A DNA stretch of 64,000 bases from Streptomyces sp. 1-11 (GTDB lineage: Bacteria > Actinomycetota > Actinomycetes > Streptomycetales > Streptomycetaceae). Position 1 is the first letter of the stretch. Each line of letters begins with the position of its first letter. Made by a program: the position numbers and the translations under genes. Under the pieces are notes generated by a model that was given only the letters and a program-made list of their open reading frames with translations, did not search any database and was not told where the DNA came from. The stretch is from assembly GCF_007176755.1 (NCBI RefSeq), contig NZ_BJTV01000024.1, positions 17,618 to 81,617 of the forward strand. The letters run 5' to 3'. Shown here piece after piece: positions 1-8,794 of the stretch.

Positions 1-175
1 GGGCGCAGGTGCCTTCCCAGTGCATCACGATGTCCTTGGGGCTGGGAGTGCCGGACGTGTAGGCGTAGGAGAGCGTGTCCGCCGATGGAAGGACGGCCGC
101 CTGTGCCGTCGTCGTGCTGCCCATCACCGCGACGGCGCCCAGCGCTACTACCGCGCTTCGCAGAGACCGAATCAT
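1..175 (-). CDS. secreted protein, N-terminal part, cut by window edge
   Basis: The gene reads leftward and its 3' part lies outside the window. The start ATG at 175 is preceded by a GGGAG ribosome binding site. The first 58 residues show a short basic N-terminus (MIRSLRSA), a hydrophobic core (VVALGAVAVMG) and an AQA-like signal peptidase site near residue 27, followed by a polar mature region. I infer Sec export. The mature function cannot be told from about 30 residues. Confidence 0.75.
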   Translation of the reverse strand, partial: MIRSLRSAVVALGAVAVMGSTTTAQAAVLPSADTLSYAYTSGTPSPKDIVMHWEGTCA

Positions 176-486
176 CGAATGCTCCCGATCGCTTGGTGCG
201 GGGCTTTCCCAGACGCTCAGGGCGATTTTGATCTCGCGAGATGCGGAAGCCGGGGAACCTCACAGCCCTGGTCACCTCAATGGGTGAGGAGCCGGCTCGA
301 GGACCTCGGCGAGTGCACCGCGCCATCCGCCACGTGCATCCGGGCACGCGCAACTTCTTCGGTCACGAGCGAGTTCGTTCTTGGGGCGAGAGGTTGGTGA
401 CGCGGCTGGCTGATGGTCGGCCGTTGATGCCGGTGCGACACGTCCGCGTCGAGGTCCCGCCCCCGCTCACCGGCCCGTCGACCGGG
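176..486. other. intergenic, no gene seen
   Basis: About 310 bases between the 3' end of the HTH regulator and the start of the secreted protein. Open frames here look like shadows. It presumably carries the promoter of the leftward secreted gene. No palindrome or repeat was found. Confidence 0.4.
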
Positions 487-2097
487 TCATTGCAGGGCGC
501 TGTCGCGGACGTGGCGGTCGAGGCCGGTCCACCAGTCGGACAGGTGGCGGGCGGAAGCCGTCCGGGCTTGCTCCTCTGCCACCAGCCGTGTGAGCAGGTT
601 GAGTTCGCCCCCCATCGCGAAGCAGTACACGAGGCGCTTCAGGTCGCCGTGCTGGTCGGCGGCGCCGGCCGGGTGCCGGGTGTACTTGCCGAAGACGGCA
701 CGCCAGTAGCTCTCCGGGCTGCTGCCCCCGATGTGCGCCAGGGCGTGCACGGCCGCGACGGAGACGCCTGTGGGCAGGCCCGGGGCGAGGGTGAGACCGG
801 CGACGACCGCGCGCTGACCGGGGCCGCCCAGCACGCGCAGGGCGTACAGGATGGGGACGGCGCGGTCCTCGGTGCGGGCGGTGGCCGGGTGCCGCAGTTC
901 CGTGGCCAGGGCGGCGGCGATCTGGGACCCGTATGGGCTGGCCTGCAGCAGCATCGCCGCGTGCAGCCGCACGTCCGTCACCGGATGGTGCAGAAGTTCG
1001 CCGACGAGCGCGCTCAGAACGCTGGCGGTCCGCCCGGGGGCGTCGTCGAGCCGGGCCAGAATGCGCGAGACGGTCACCTCTGCCGTGACCGGATCGGTCA
1101 GCGAGCCGTGCGCCACGACGGCGTGGGCGCTGGGACTGTGGTTGGCCGCGGAGGCGGCGAGCCGTTCGGCGTGCTTGGCCGACAGGGGAAGCCCGTGCAG
1201 CAGGACGGCGGCGGCCTCGACGGCCGACTGCGGGTGCGGCGCGTGTGGGGCGGCCAGCAGGTCGTCCACCACGTTCACGAGGGTCCGCGTCTGTCCGGCG
1301 GTGAAGTGCCGCTTGCGGACCTTGCGCGCGGCGGCGAGCAAGGCCCCGTACCGCGTGTCGGCGGTGGTGGGATCGGTGAGCTGGGTCAGCACGGCCCGAC
1401 CGGCGTCCGGGTGCGGGCTGGCGTCCAGCAGGCACACCGTGTCGATCAGGCCGGTGTAGTCGGGTTGCTGCGCGACGCCGGCGCACACGGAGATGGTTTC
1501 GGGCCCCCACAGGGGGTCGGTCATGAGCCGGCTCAGCGCCTCGAAGCGGCGCATCCAGGAGACGCCGTCGGCCACCATGGTCTCCTGCAGCAGCCGCCGC
1601 GCGACCGCGCCGCGCACCCGGCCCGGGGAAACGTGTCCGTCGCCGCCAACGGCCCACCGGGTCAGGTCGTCCCAGTCGGTGCTGGTGAGTGTCCCGCTGT
1701 CGAGCGCCCGGTCGAGCAGCGCCTCCATCCGGGGACCGGCCTGCGGAGCGCCGCGGTTCCCGCGGAGGAACACCGCCGCGGCCGGGCCGCCCTCGTGCCG
1801 GGCGATGGTCTGGACGGGCGCCAGCAGGCTGTACGGGGCGAGGCCCACAAGGTACTCGTAGCGCAGGACGGCGGCTGCGGTCACCGGAACGAGGCCGTTC
1901 TCCCACCGCGACAGCGAACTGGGCGAGACCCCGCCCGCGAGGCGCCAGTCCTCACGGTAGGCGCGGGCGAACCCAGCCAGCCCGCGTAGCGCCGGATCCC
2001 GGTGCCGCGTGCGATGGGCGCGCAGCAGCCAGCCCGCCCGCACCTGCCACGGTGTCCACCGGATGAACGCCGGTCTCGTCACGGCAGTTCGCGCCAT
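487..2097 (-). CDS. XRE-type helix-turn-helix regulator with long helical C-terminal region
   Basis: A 536-residue protein. The ATG at 2097 has a GAGGGG ribosome binding site; the frame is open further upstream, but that stretch does not look coding. Residues about 35-95 hold an XRE-like DNA-binding fold with SPSSLSRWENG as the recognition-helix signature. The remaining 430 residues are Ala/Leu-rich and helical, like the HEAT/TPR-like sensor regions of large Streptomyces HTH proteins. No transmembrane segment was seen. It stands alone on this strand, with about 550 noncoding bases upstream. Role inferred: transcriptional regulator of unknown signal and target. Confidence 0.8.
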   Translation of the reverse strand: MARTAVTRPAFIRWTPWQVRAGWLLRAHRTRHRDPALRGLAGFARAYREDWRLAGGVSPSSLSRWENGLVPVTAAAVLRYEYLVGLAPYSLLAPVQTIARHEGGPAAAVFLRGNRGAPQAGPRMEALLDRALDSGTLTSTDWDDLTRWAVGGDGHVSPGRVRGAVARRLLQETMVADGVSWMRRFEALSRLMTDPLWGPETISVCAGVAQQPDYTGLIDTVCLLDASPHPDAGRAVLTQLTDPTTADTRYGALLAAARKVRKRHFTAGQTRTLVNVVDDLLAAPHAPHPQSAVEAAAVLLHGLPLSAKHAERLAASAANHSPSAHAVVAHGSLTDPVTAEVTVSRILARLDDAPGRTASVLSALVGELLHHPVTDVRLHAAMLLQASPYGSQIAAALATELRHPATARTEDRAVPILYALRVLGGPGQRAVVAGLTLAPGLPTGVSVAAVHALAHIGGSSPESYWRAVFGKYTRHPAGAADQHGDLKRLVYCFAMGGELNLLTRLVAEEQARTASARHLSDWWTGLDRHVRDSALQ

Positions 2098-2651
2098 GTC
2101 GGCCCCTCGCGTGAGCGCCGCTCCGCCCAGTGGTTCTGCGGAGTATTTCAGGATGAGCGGATGCGCCCCGGACCGTGAGACCAATTCCGGACATTGCCAG
2201 ACGAGTGGAGCGGAAAAGCCGGCTTGACTACACCGCCCGTCGGCGGACCGGTTCGCACAAGGCCGTGGTGTCGGGGGTGGCGCTCGTGACGTCGCGCGGG
2301 GCCGCGAACGGGGCATGAGCGTCGGCGCCACAGTCGCGACGCCGACGTCGGCCCCGTTTCCAGGACCGTGACGTGAGCATCGGATGCCAGCACCCGGTCT
2401 CCGGGGCCGTCGGCACCGGCTTTGCCTGCCCCCGCCTCCATCTCTGTGCCGCCGCCTGCGCTTTTCGCGGTGCAAGCCCCGGTCGTGCGGGCCGCGGACG
2501 CGCGGCCTATAGCAGATCCGTGGCCGCCACAGGAGAGGCGTTGCACGGGACTGCCCGGCGGTGGGACACCTCGGCCACGGGGCGTGGCGCGCGCCTACAA
2601 CAGAAGCGGCGGCCAGCACAGGCCGGCAGACCTCGCGAAAGGACCACGAAG
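2098..2651. other. divergent intergenic region
   Basis: About 550 bases between the divergent HTH regulator and the secreted SH3-like protein. It must hold promoters for both genes. No convincing coding frame, hairpin or repeat was found in it. Confidence 0.45.
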
Positions 2652-3104
2652 ATGACGATCTCTTCCCTCGCCCTCACGCCGTCCGCGACGAAACATGACG
2701 GCACGCCGTCCACGGCGGCGCCACGCCGCCGCCGACACCGCGGACTGCTCCTCGGCCTGGCAACGACCGGGGTCGCCTTGGCGACCCTCGCGATGGGCAC
2801 CCCGGCGTTCGCCACCACGAGCGTGTCGATCTGGAACGCCAACGCCAACGTCCGCGACTGCTACCACCCGCCGCAGTCGTACCCGAGCACGAACTGCACC
2901 GTCCAGGCGACGCTGGAGGCGCGGCTCCCAGTTCGCCTTGTCTGCCAGTACCCGGGTCAGACCGTCAGTGGCGACGCTTACTGGGACTACGTCCTGTACC
3001 CGGCGACCTCCGGGCACGGCGCCGGCGAGGGCTACGTGTCCGACTCGCTCGTCTACACCGGCTACGGCTCCCGCGACCCCCAGGTGCCCATCTGCACCTG
3101 GTAA
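2652..3104 (+). CDS. secreted SH3-like (SH3b) small protein
   Basis: 150 residues. The start ATG at 2652 is chosen for its AAAGGA site; the open frame extends upstream without coding character. Residues 1-50 form an unusually long basic export signal: RRRRHR, then a hydrophobic stretch ending in TPAFA. The mature part has the pattern of a bacterial SH3 domain: NVRDC near its beginning, CQYPGQTVSG in the middle, WDYV, and GYVSDSLVYTG near the end. Four cysteines could form two disulfides. Such domains often bind cell-wall peptides. Function inferred as extracellular or wall-associated. Confidence 0.8.
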   Translation: MTISSLALTPSATKHDGTPSTAAPRRRRHRGLLLGLATTGVALATLAMGTPAFATTSVSIWNANANVRDCYHPPQSYPSTNCTVQATLEARLPVRLVCQYPGQTVSGDAYWDYVLYPATSGHGAGEGYVSDSLVYTGYGSRDPQVPICTW

Positions 3105-3394
3105 CCAGCCCGGCTCCGCGGGAGAAACCGGCAGGCGAAGACGAGGCCGGTATCGTCTCCGTCACCGTGGACGCGGGTCTGGCACCGAGCTATACGTCGT
3201 GGCTGCCCGGGGTCTGCAGGGGGCCGTGGCCGGGATGTGGGGTAAGGACGCCGGAACGCGTAGAGCGGCTGGCCGCCATCGGCATCGATGGACCTTGGCC
3301 TTCGCCGCACGCTCCACGCTCACCGGCGAACTCCTCGCGGGGTGCGGCGGCGGCCGCTGCACCCCGCGGGCTCGTCCGAGGCCGTGCCGAGGCC

Positions 3395-5119
3395 TCAGGG
3401 CATCATCTCGTATGCCCCGGACAGTGCTTCGACGCGCTGCCAGACGCGCTCCGAACGCGCCTCGTCGACCGCCGGGCGCCGGACGGCACCGAGTGCCCAG
3501 CGCTGCTGCTCCTCGGTTGCGGAGTCCTTGCCGTGCAACTCGACAGCGTGCGCGGAGAAGTCACGTACGAGGACGGCGAACAGTTCGTCGAGGACGTCCT
3601 CCTCGACGCCGGCCAGGGCCGCCTGCTCCAGGACCAGCTGCCCGTGGACGACGAGCGCGAAGAGCTGCCCGACGGCGAGGAGGAGGTCGAGGTCCCGGCT
3701 CTGCTCCTCGCCGGGAGCGGCCGTGCGTACGAACTCACACAGCGCGTCGGCCTGTTCACGGAATCGGGCGACGTTGGGCAGGTGGGCATAGGTGTCGAAG
3801 GCCGGCCGCCAGTCGTGGAAGCGCACCGAGCCGAGGCCGCGGGCCGGGCCCTGGCGGAAGAGGAAGTCGTCGTCGGCCGCGTCGAGGCGGGTCGGGACGG
3901 GCTCGTAGGCGACCGGGTCGAGGAGGTGGTTCCGCATGAACTTGAGGATCAGTGCCAGGTTGACGTGGACGGTGCCCTCCAGCTTCGGCAGGCTGCGGAT
4001 CTCGACGGCGGCCTGGGCGAAGTAGTTGTCCCTCTCGAAGCCCTTGGCGGCGATGACGTCCCACATCAGGTCGATGACCTTCTCGCCCTCGGTGGTCACC
4101 TTCATCTTCGTCATCGGGTTGAAGAGGAGGTAGCGGCGGTCGTCGGGGCCCGCGGTGCGGAAGTAGTCGACGGCGCGGTCGCTGAACAGCTTCATGCCGA
4201 CGAGCCGGACGTACGCGTCGGCCAGCTCGCGCCGCACGTGCGGGAAGGCGGTGACGGGGCGGCCGTAGAGGATGCGGTTCCGCGCGTGGGTGACGGCCTC
4301 GTACATGGCGTGCTCGCAGATGCCTATCGAGGCGGTGCACAGGTTGAACTTGCCTACGTTGACGCTGTTCAGGGCGGCGTCGAAGGCTGCTCGGCCGGTG
4401 TGCAGGACGTCTTCCGGAGCTACGGGGTAGTCCTCGAGACGGAACTCGCTGACGTACTTCGAGGAATCGACGACGTTCTTGACCAGGTGGTAAGCCGGGT
4501 GGCGGCTGTCGGCGGCGAAGAAGACGTAGCCGTCGGGGCCCTCGACGTCGGTGCGGCGGCCGAAGACGGAGACGAGCCCGGCCGCGTTGCCGTTGCCGAT
4601 GTAGTACTTGGAGCCGGTGGCCCGGAAGCCGCCCCTGCCGTCCGGTTCCAGGAGCATGTCGGTGGAGTAGATGTCGGCGCCGTGGGCCTTCTCGGACAGG
4701 CCGAAGGCGAAGACCTCTCCCTGGGAGAGCAGTTCGGCGGCGCGGGCGCGGGCGGCGGAGTTGTCGCTCTGCCAGACGGGGCCGAGGCCGAGGATGGTGA
4801 CCTGCCAGGCGTACCAGTAGTCGAGGCCGTAGAAGCCGAGGATTTCGTTGAGCGCGGCGATGCGGGAGGTGTCCCAGCGCTTGTCGCCCTCGCCCTTTGC
4901 GGCGGCGGAGGCAGGGGTGAGGAAGGTCGCGAAGAGGCCCTCCTTGGCGGCGAAAGCGAGGAAGTCACCGAGCCAGGCGCGGGTCCGGTAGTCCTCGATC
5001 AGCCGGCGCTTGCCTCGCTCTTCGAACCAGTCGACGGTGGCGCGCAGCAGCCTGCGGGTCTCGGGGTCGAAGTGCGCGGGGTCGTAGGTGCGCGGGTTGA
5101 AGAGCAGCGCGTCGGTCAC
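3395..5119 (-). CDS. acyl-CoA dehydrogenase family protein
   Basis: 574 residues, cytoplasmic, predicted FAD-dependent alpha,beta-dehydrogenation of acyl-CoA. FAFGLSEKAHGAD (about residue 137) matches the flavin/substrate loop of the family, and LPKLEGTVHVN (about 378) is the C-terminal-domain signature. It is longer than the usual 380-400 residue enzymes because of an N-terminal extension of about 90 residues and a C-terminal helical tail, as in long acyl-CoA dehydrogenases. The start is the first ATG. It lies 78 bases downstream of the PadR gene on the same strand, so the two are probably co-transcribed and controlled from the operator at 5769. Substrate unknown. Confidence 0.88.
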   Translation of the reverse strand: MTDALLFNPRTYDPAHFDPETRRLLRATVDWFEERGKRRLIEDYRTRAWLGDFLAFAAKEGLFATFLTPASAAAKGEGDKRWDTSRIAALNEILGFYGLDYWYAWQVTILGLGPVWQSDNSAARARAAELLSQGEVFAFGLSEKAHGADIYSTDMLLEPDGRGGFRATGSKYYIGNGNAAGLVSVFGRRTDVEGPDGYVFFAADSRHPAYHLVKNVVDSSKYVSEFRLEDYPVAPEDVLHTGRAAFDAALNSVNVGKFNLCTASIGICEHAMYEAVTHARNRILYGRPVTAFPHVRRELADAYVRLVGMKLFSDRAVDYFRTAGPDDRRYLLFNPMTKMKVTTEGEKVIDLMWDVIAAKGFERDNYFAQAAVEIRSLPKLEGTVHVNLALILKFMRNHLLDPVAYEPVPTRLDAADDDFLFRQGPARGLGSVRFHDWRPAFDTYAHLPNVARFREQADALCEFVRTAAPGEEQSRDLDLLLAVGQLFALVVHGQLVLEQAALAGVEEDVLDELFAVLVRDFSAHAVELHGKDSATEEQQRWALGAVRRPAVDEARSERVWQRVEALSGAYEMMP

Positions 5120-5197
5120 GGGTGCCGCCTTTCGGCTGGGATGGATGAGGGTGGGGCTGGGCGCGGTCAGGGCCCCGGTGAGGGCCTGCTCGGCCGG

Positions 5198-5755
5198 TCA
5201 GTGATCGGCGGCGAAGCGGGCGAGTGTGGCGAGGACGTCGTCGAGCCAGGCGATCATCATGCGTTCGTACGCGATGCCGCCGCGCAGTACGACGTGCTGG
5301 AGTTCCCGTTCGGCGTCGAGCGGCCCGTCCGCCGGGAGTTCCCCGAAGTCGCGGGTCTCGCCCGCGAGGTAGTGGGCGAGGCGGTCGGTGTGTGCCTGCC
5401 GGTGACGCTCGACCTCGTTGATCAGGGCGGCCGGATCGTCGAAGGCGGCGCCGCGGATCTTCACCGCCAGGTCGTGCCGCACGCTCTCCGGCTCGGTCGG
5501 TTCGCTCAACCACGCAGAGAGCGCTTCTCGGCCGGGCTGGGCGACGGAGTATTCCTTTTTGTCAGGCCGTCCGTGTTGCGGGACGTCCCGGACGTCGATC
5601 CAGCGGTCGCTCTCCATCCGCTTGAGCACGCGGTAGATCTGCTGGTGGGTGGCGGTCCAGAAGTACCCGATGGACCGCTCGAACCGGCGGGCCAGCTCAT
5701 AGCCGGAACCCGGCTTCTCCAGCAGGGAGACGAGGATCGCGTGCTCGAGCGCCAT
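5198..5755 (-). CDS. PadR family transcriptional regulator
   Basis: 185 residues. The ATG at 5755 has a perfect AGGAGG site, which rules out the start 12 codons upstream. Residues 1-75 are the winged helix of PadR (ALEHAILVSLLEKPGSGYELARRF, then YRVLKRMESDRWID and a GRPDKKEYSV wing). The C-terminal 90 residues form the Vir/AcrR-like helical dimerisation domain. A 7+6+7 palindrome overlaps its own ribosome binding site, which points to autorepression. It sits between two acyl-CoA-oxidising enzymes on the same strand. I infer that it senses an acyl or aromatic CoA-type ligand and controls both. Confidence 0.9.
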   Translation of the reverse strand: MALEHAILVSLLEKPGSGYELARRFERSIGYFWTATHQQIYRVLKRMESDRWIDVRDVPQHGRPDKKEYSVAQPGREALSAWLSEPTEPESVRHDLAVKIRGAAFDDPAALINEVERHRQAHTDRLAHYLAGETRDFGELPADGPLDAERELQHVVLRGGIAYERMMIAWLDDVLATLARFAADH

Positions 5756-5768
5756 GCGCACGATCCTC

Positions 5769-5788
5769 CTATGCACCTCGTTGCATAG
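5769..5788. promoter_or_regulatory. perfect palindrome at padR start, candidate PadR operator
   Basis: CTATGCA, six bases, TGCATAG: seven perfectly paired bases on each side. The left edge touches the AGGAGG ribosome binding site (5765-5770, minus strand) of the PadR gene. PadR dimers typically bind such AT-containing dyads. Autoregulation is inferred. Confidence 0.7.
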
Positions 5789-6145
5789 CAACGCTGCCCC
5801 GATGAGACACGGCTCACCCGGGGCAAGTCGCGCCCATCACTGCCGACGGCAGCGTGCCGAGGCTGCGGAAATCCGACGGAGCGTGATCGGCGGCCGCAGT
5901 GTCGTCGCTGGAGGAGGCCGATCTGCATACCGTGCTGAACGAACGGCCCAGCCGCGGCCCGCGCCACGGGCAGCACCGAGCTGCGGCCCCCAGGCCGGTG
6001 GCCGCGGGCGTGAGGGCTCGCCCCGGTGGACCCGCCCCGGCGGGTCAGGAACGGTCCGCCGGGAACGTCGTGCGGCTGGGGCCGTGGACCCGGCCGTCCA
6101 GGTGATCCGCAGCCGTCCTCGTCGCCGCGCTGCTCGTTCCTGCCG
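5789..6145. other. intergenic, no gene seen
   Basis: About 360 bases between the end of the acyl-CoA oxidase gene and the PadR operator. Frames open here lack coding bias. It holds the promoter region of padR. Confidence 0.4.
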
Positions 6146-8113
6146 TCAGTCGGCTGGGCCGACCAGGTCCGGTGCTCGCAGGACGGGAGCCGGGATGCCC
6201 CAGGCGTCGACGAGGTCGACGGCGAGGGGGCGCACCTTGCGGCAGAGGTGGTTCACCTCGCGGCTGATCGCCTTGGACCGCTGGACGGTCAGCCGGCCGT
6301 GTTCCATGAACCAGGCGCGGTCGGCTTCGATGGTGGAGAGCGCGAACAGGTCGCACAGCAGGCCTAGGGCATCCTTCTCCGTGCCCTCGGGAAGAGCCCG
6401 CACCTTGTCGACGAAGGCTTCTGTGACCAGCCGTTCGACGTGGGCCCGGGCGAGGGCGATGACGTGGTCCTGGATCAGCGAGAAGACCGCGCCGGGCTCG
6501 TCCTGCTGGATGCCGCGCTTCATGCGGCGGGCGAGGCCGGCGAGCATGTGCTCCTCGCGGAAGCGGACCATGGCGAGGTGGTACTCCGAGTCGAGGAGTC
6601 CGGCTTCCCGGTCCCATGCTTCACCACCGGGCAGCAGGTCGCGGACACGTTCGAGGAGTTTGTGCGCCGAGGTCCGCTCGATGACGGTCTCGACGGCGAG
6701 GCCGGTGACGTAGCGGACCATACCGAGCTGGTCGAGGTCCTCGAACTCGGTCGCGTGGTCGGTGAGCAGGCCCTTGGCCACGAGCTGGAGGAGCACGTGG
6801 TTGTCGCCCTCGAAGGTGGTGAAGACGTCGCTGTCCCGTTTGAGGGCGGCGAAGCGGTTCCGGGCAAGGTAGCCCGCGCCGCCGCACGCCTCGCGGCACT
6901 CCTGGACGACGCGGGTGGCGTGCCAGGTGGCGAGTGCCTTGATGCCGGCGGCTCGCGACTCGAGGCGGCGCCGTGCCTGCGGGTCGTTTTCGATGCTGGA
7001 GAAGATCTCGTGCAACTGGGCTCGTACGACGTCCTGGGCGAAGTGCAGCGCGTAGGTGCGGGCGAGGAGGGGGAGCAGCCGGCGCTGGTGGAGGCCGTAG
7101 TCGAGGAGTACCTGTTCCTCGGTGTCCGGGGACGATGTGAACTGGCGCCGCCGGTCGGCATACTTGGTGGCGACCGCCAGTGCGACCTTGGCGACGCTGA
7201 CTCCGGCTCCGGCGACGCTGACTCGGCCCTGCACGAGGGTGCCGAGCATGGTGAAGAAGCGTCGGTCGGGGTTCTCGATGGCGCTCTCGTAGCGGCCTTC
7301 GGGGGTGACCTGGGCGAAGCGGTCGAGGAGCGCCTCGCGGGGGACGCGTACCCCGTCGAAGCGGATGCGTCCGTTGTCGACGCCGTTGAGGCCCATCTTC
7401 CGGCCGTCGTCCTCTATGGCGACACCGGGCAGGACCCGGCCGTCCGACCGTAGGGGAACGACGAAGGCGTGGACTCCCTCGGTCCGGCCGTCCACCTCCA
7501 GCTGGGCGAAGACGACGGCGAGTTCGGCGTGGCGGGCGGCGTTGCCTATGTAGTCCTTGCGGGCTTGGTCGTCGGGAGTGGTGAGGACGAACTCCCGGTT
7601 CTCCGGGTCGTAGCGGGCGATGGTGCCGAGCGCCTGGACGTTGGAACCGTGACCCACCTCGGTCATGGCGAAGCAGCCCATCAGCTCTCCGGTGACCAGG
7701 CGGGGCAGGTAGGTCTTGTGGTGGTGGTCGGTGCCGAGATGCAGGATGGCTCCGCCGAAGAGCCCGAACTGGACGCCGACCTTCACGAGGACGGAGAGGT
7801 CGCCGAATGCCAGGGTCTCGAAGGCGGCGATCGACGCGCCGACGTCGTCGCCGCCGCCGTACGCGCCGGGGAAGCCCATGCCGGTCTGACCGGTCGCGGC
7901 CAACTGGACTACGACATCGCGGACCCTCTCCCGGAACGCGTCGATGCCGAGCGCGTCGGCCTCGTCGAGGACGGCGGCATGGGTGACCAGGTTGGTCCGG
8001 ACGAGGTCCCGGATCCCGGCGTACTCGCCGTCGAGGACGGCGGTGAGGGCCGGGACGTCGATCCCGGGCTGAAGCCGGCCGCCGGCGGGGGCGGAGCTGT
8101 TCTCGGTTGCCAT
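6146..8113 (-). CDS. acyl-CoA oxidase / ACOX-like acyl-CoA dehydrogenase
   Basis: 655 residues, the usual length of acyl-CoA oxidases (about 650-700) rather than simple dehydrogenases (about 390). TEVGHGSNVQALGT (about 152) is the oxidase form of the FAD-loop motif. FTTFEGDNHVLLQLVAKGLL (about 425) corresponds to the ACOX signature in which EGDN contacts the flavin, and CREACGGAGYL precedes it. Predicted reaction: acyl-CoA to trans-2-enoyl-CoA with electrons passed to oxygen, the first step of fatty acid breakdown. The ATG at 8113 starts MATENSS. It lies upstream of padR and the acyl-CoA dehydrogenase on the same strand, so the three may form one regulon. Confidence 0.88.
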   Translation of the reverse strand: MATENSSAPAGGRLQPGIDVPALTAVLDGEYAGIRDLVRTNLVTHAAVLDEADALGIDAFRERVRDVVVQLAATGQTGMGFPGAYGGGDDVGASIAAFETLAFGDLSVLVKVGVQFGLFGGAILHLGTDHHHKTYLPRLVTGELMGCFAMTEVGHGSNVQALGTIARYDPENREFVLTTPDDQARKDYIGNAARHAELAVVFAQLEVDGRTEGVHAFVVPLRSDGRVLPGVAIEDDGRKMGLNGVDNGRIRFDGVRVPREALLDRFAQVTPEGRYESAIENPDRRFFTMLGTLVQGRVSVAGAGVSVAKVALAVATKYADRRRQFTSSPDTEEQVLLDYGLHQRRLLPLLARTYALHFAQDVVRAQLHEIFSSIENDPQARRRLESRAAGIKALATWHATRVVQECREACGGAGYLARNRFAALKRDSDVFTTFEGDNHVLLQLVAKGLLTDHATEFEDLDQLGMVRYVTGLAVETVIERTSAHKLLERVRDLLPGGEAWDREAGLLDSEYHLAMVRFREEHMLAGLARRMKRGIQQDEPGAVFSLIQDHVIALARAHVERLVTEAFVDKVRALPEGTEKDALGLLCDLFALSTIEADRAWFMEHGRLTVQRSKAISREVNHLCRKVRPLAVDLVDAWGIPAPVLRAPDLVGPAD

Positions 8114-8344
8114 GCCGCTTCGCTACCCCGGGCCGCGACGATCAACCGACGCGACCGTGGCGCCAAGCACGGTCGGCGCGGGGCGCGGGACCGCGTCATG
8201 GTGATCAGCAGGGCCAGATCGGGCATCGGGGCCGGCTGAGGGACCTGTCCGGCCTCGTACTCGGCGCGCAGCCACTCGCCGTAGAGGAAGTCGCAGGTCG
8301 GCGGGTACCGCCAGGGTCGCGCCCTCGGACTGGACGACCACGGT

Positions 8345-8479
8345 CAAGCAGGCGCGGGCAAGCTGGTTGGCGGCGAGGAGGTCCATGCGGCCGTTGCGGA
8401 CGAAGGCCGGGCCGGCGGTGACGGCGTCCAGGATCCGCGGGAACCAGCGCTCCAGAGCCGCGTCCCTCACGTCCGAACG
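8345..8479 (-). pseudogene. relic of an MmyB-type HTH regulator
   Basis: About 45 codons read like the middle of MmyB-family regulators: a helix ending in RILDAVTAGPAFVRNGRMD, then LLAANQLARA, which normally leads into the ligand-binding half. No HTH domain precedes it and no start codon with a ribosome binding site is present. The following bases (about 8344-8205) keep coding bias only in another frame (EWLRAEYEAGQV). I read this as a truncated and frameshifted remnant. Confidence 0.55.
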
Positions 8480-8794
8480 GATCGAGTGAGCCCCGCCCGC
8501 TCCGCTCCGCAGCGGCTTTGCGCGCAGTCTGTACGCGATACGTACGCTTTGTGGACCCCGAGGGCACCCAGTACGTCCGGTCCGGTCCTGCGCGTTGTAC
8601 AGCGTCACCGGGCGCACGAGTGATCCCCGTACCCGACTGGCTCGCCGCGGCCATTTTGCGTCGCTTGCCTGGCTCGACCAGCTGCCGACGGCGCCGACGA
8701 GCAGCTGCTACGTGGCCGGCTTGGCTTCGTGGGGCGCGTCATCTGGGTAGGCGGTGCCCCGGATGGGGGCCGCGTCCTGCCGCCCCGGACGGTA

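Noticed and set aside
241..1989. A 582-codon plus-strand open frame
   Set aside because: Antisense to the HTH regulator and low in recognisable motifs.
3167..5788. An 873-codon open frame on the plus strand
   Set aside because: Shadow of the acyl-CoA dehydrogenase and PadR genes, both with clear motifs and ribosome binding sites.
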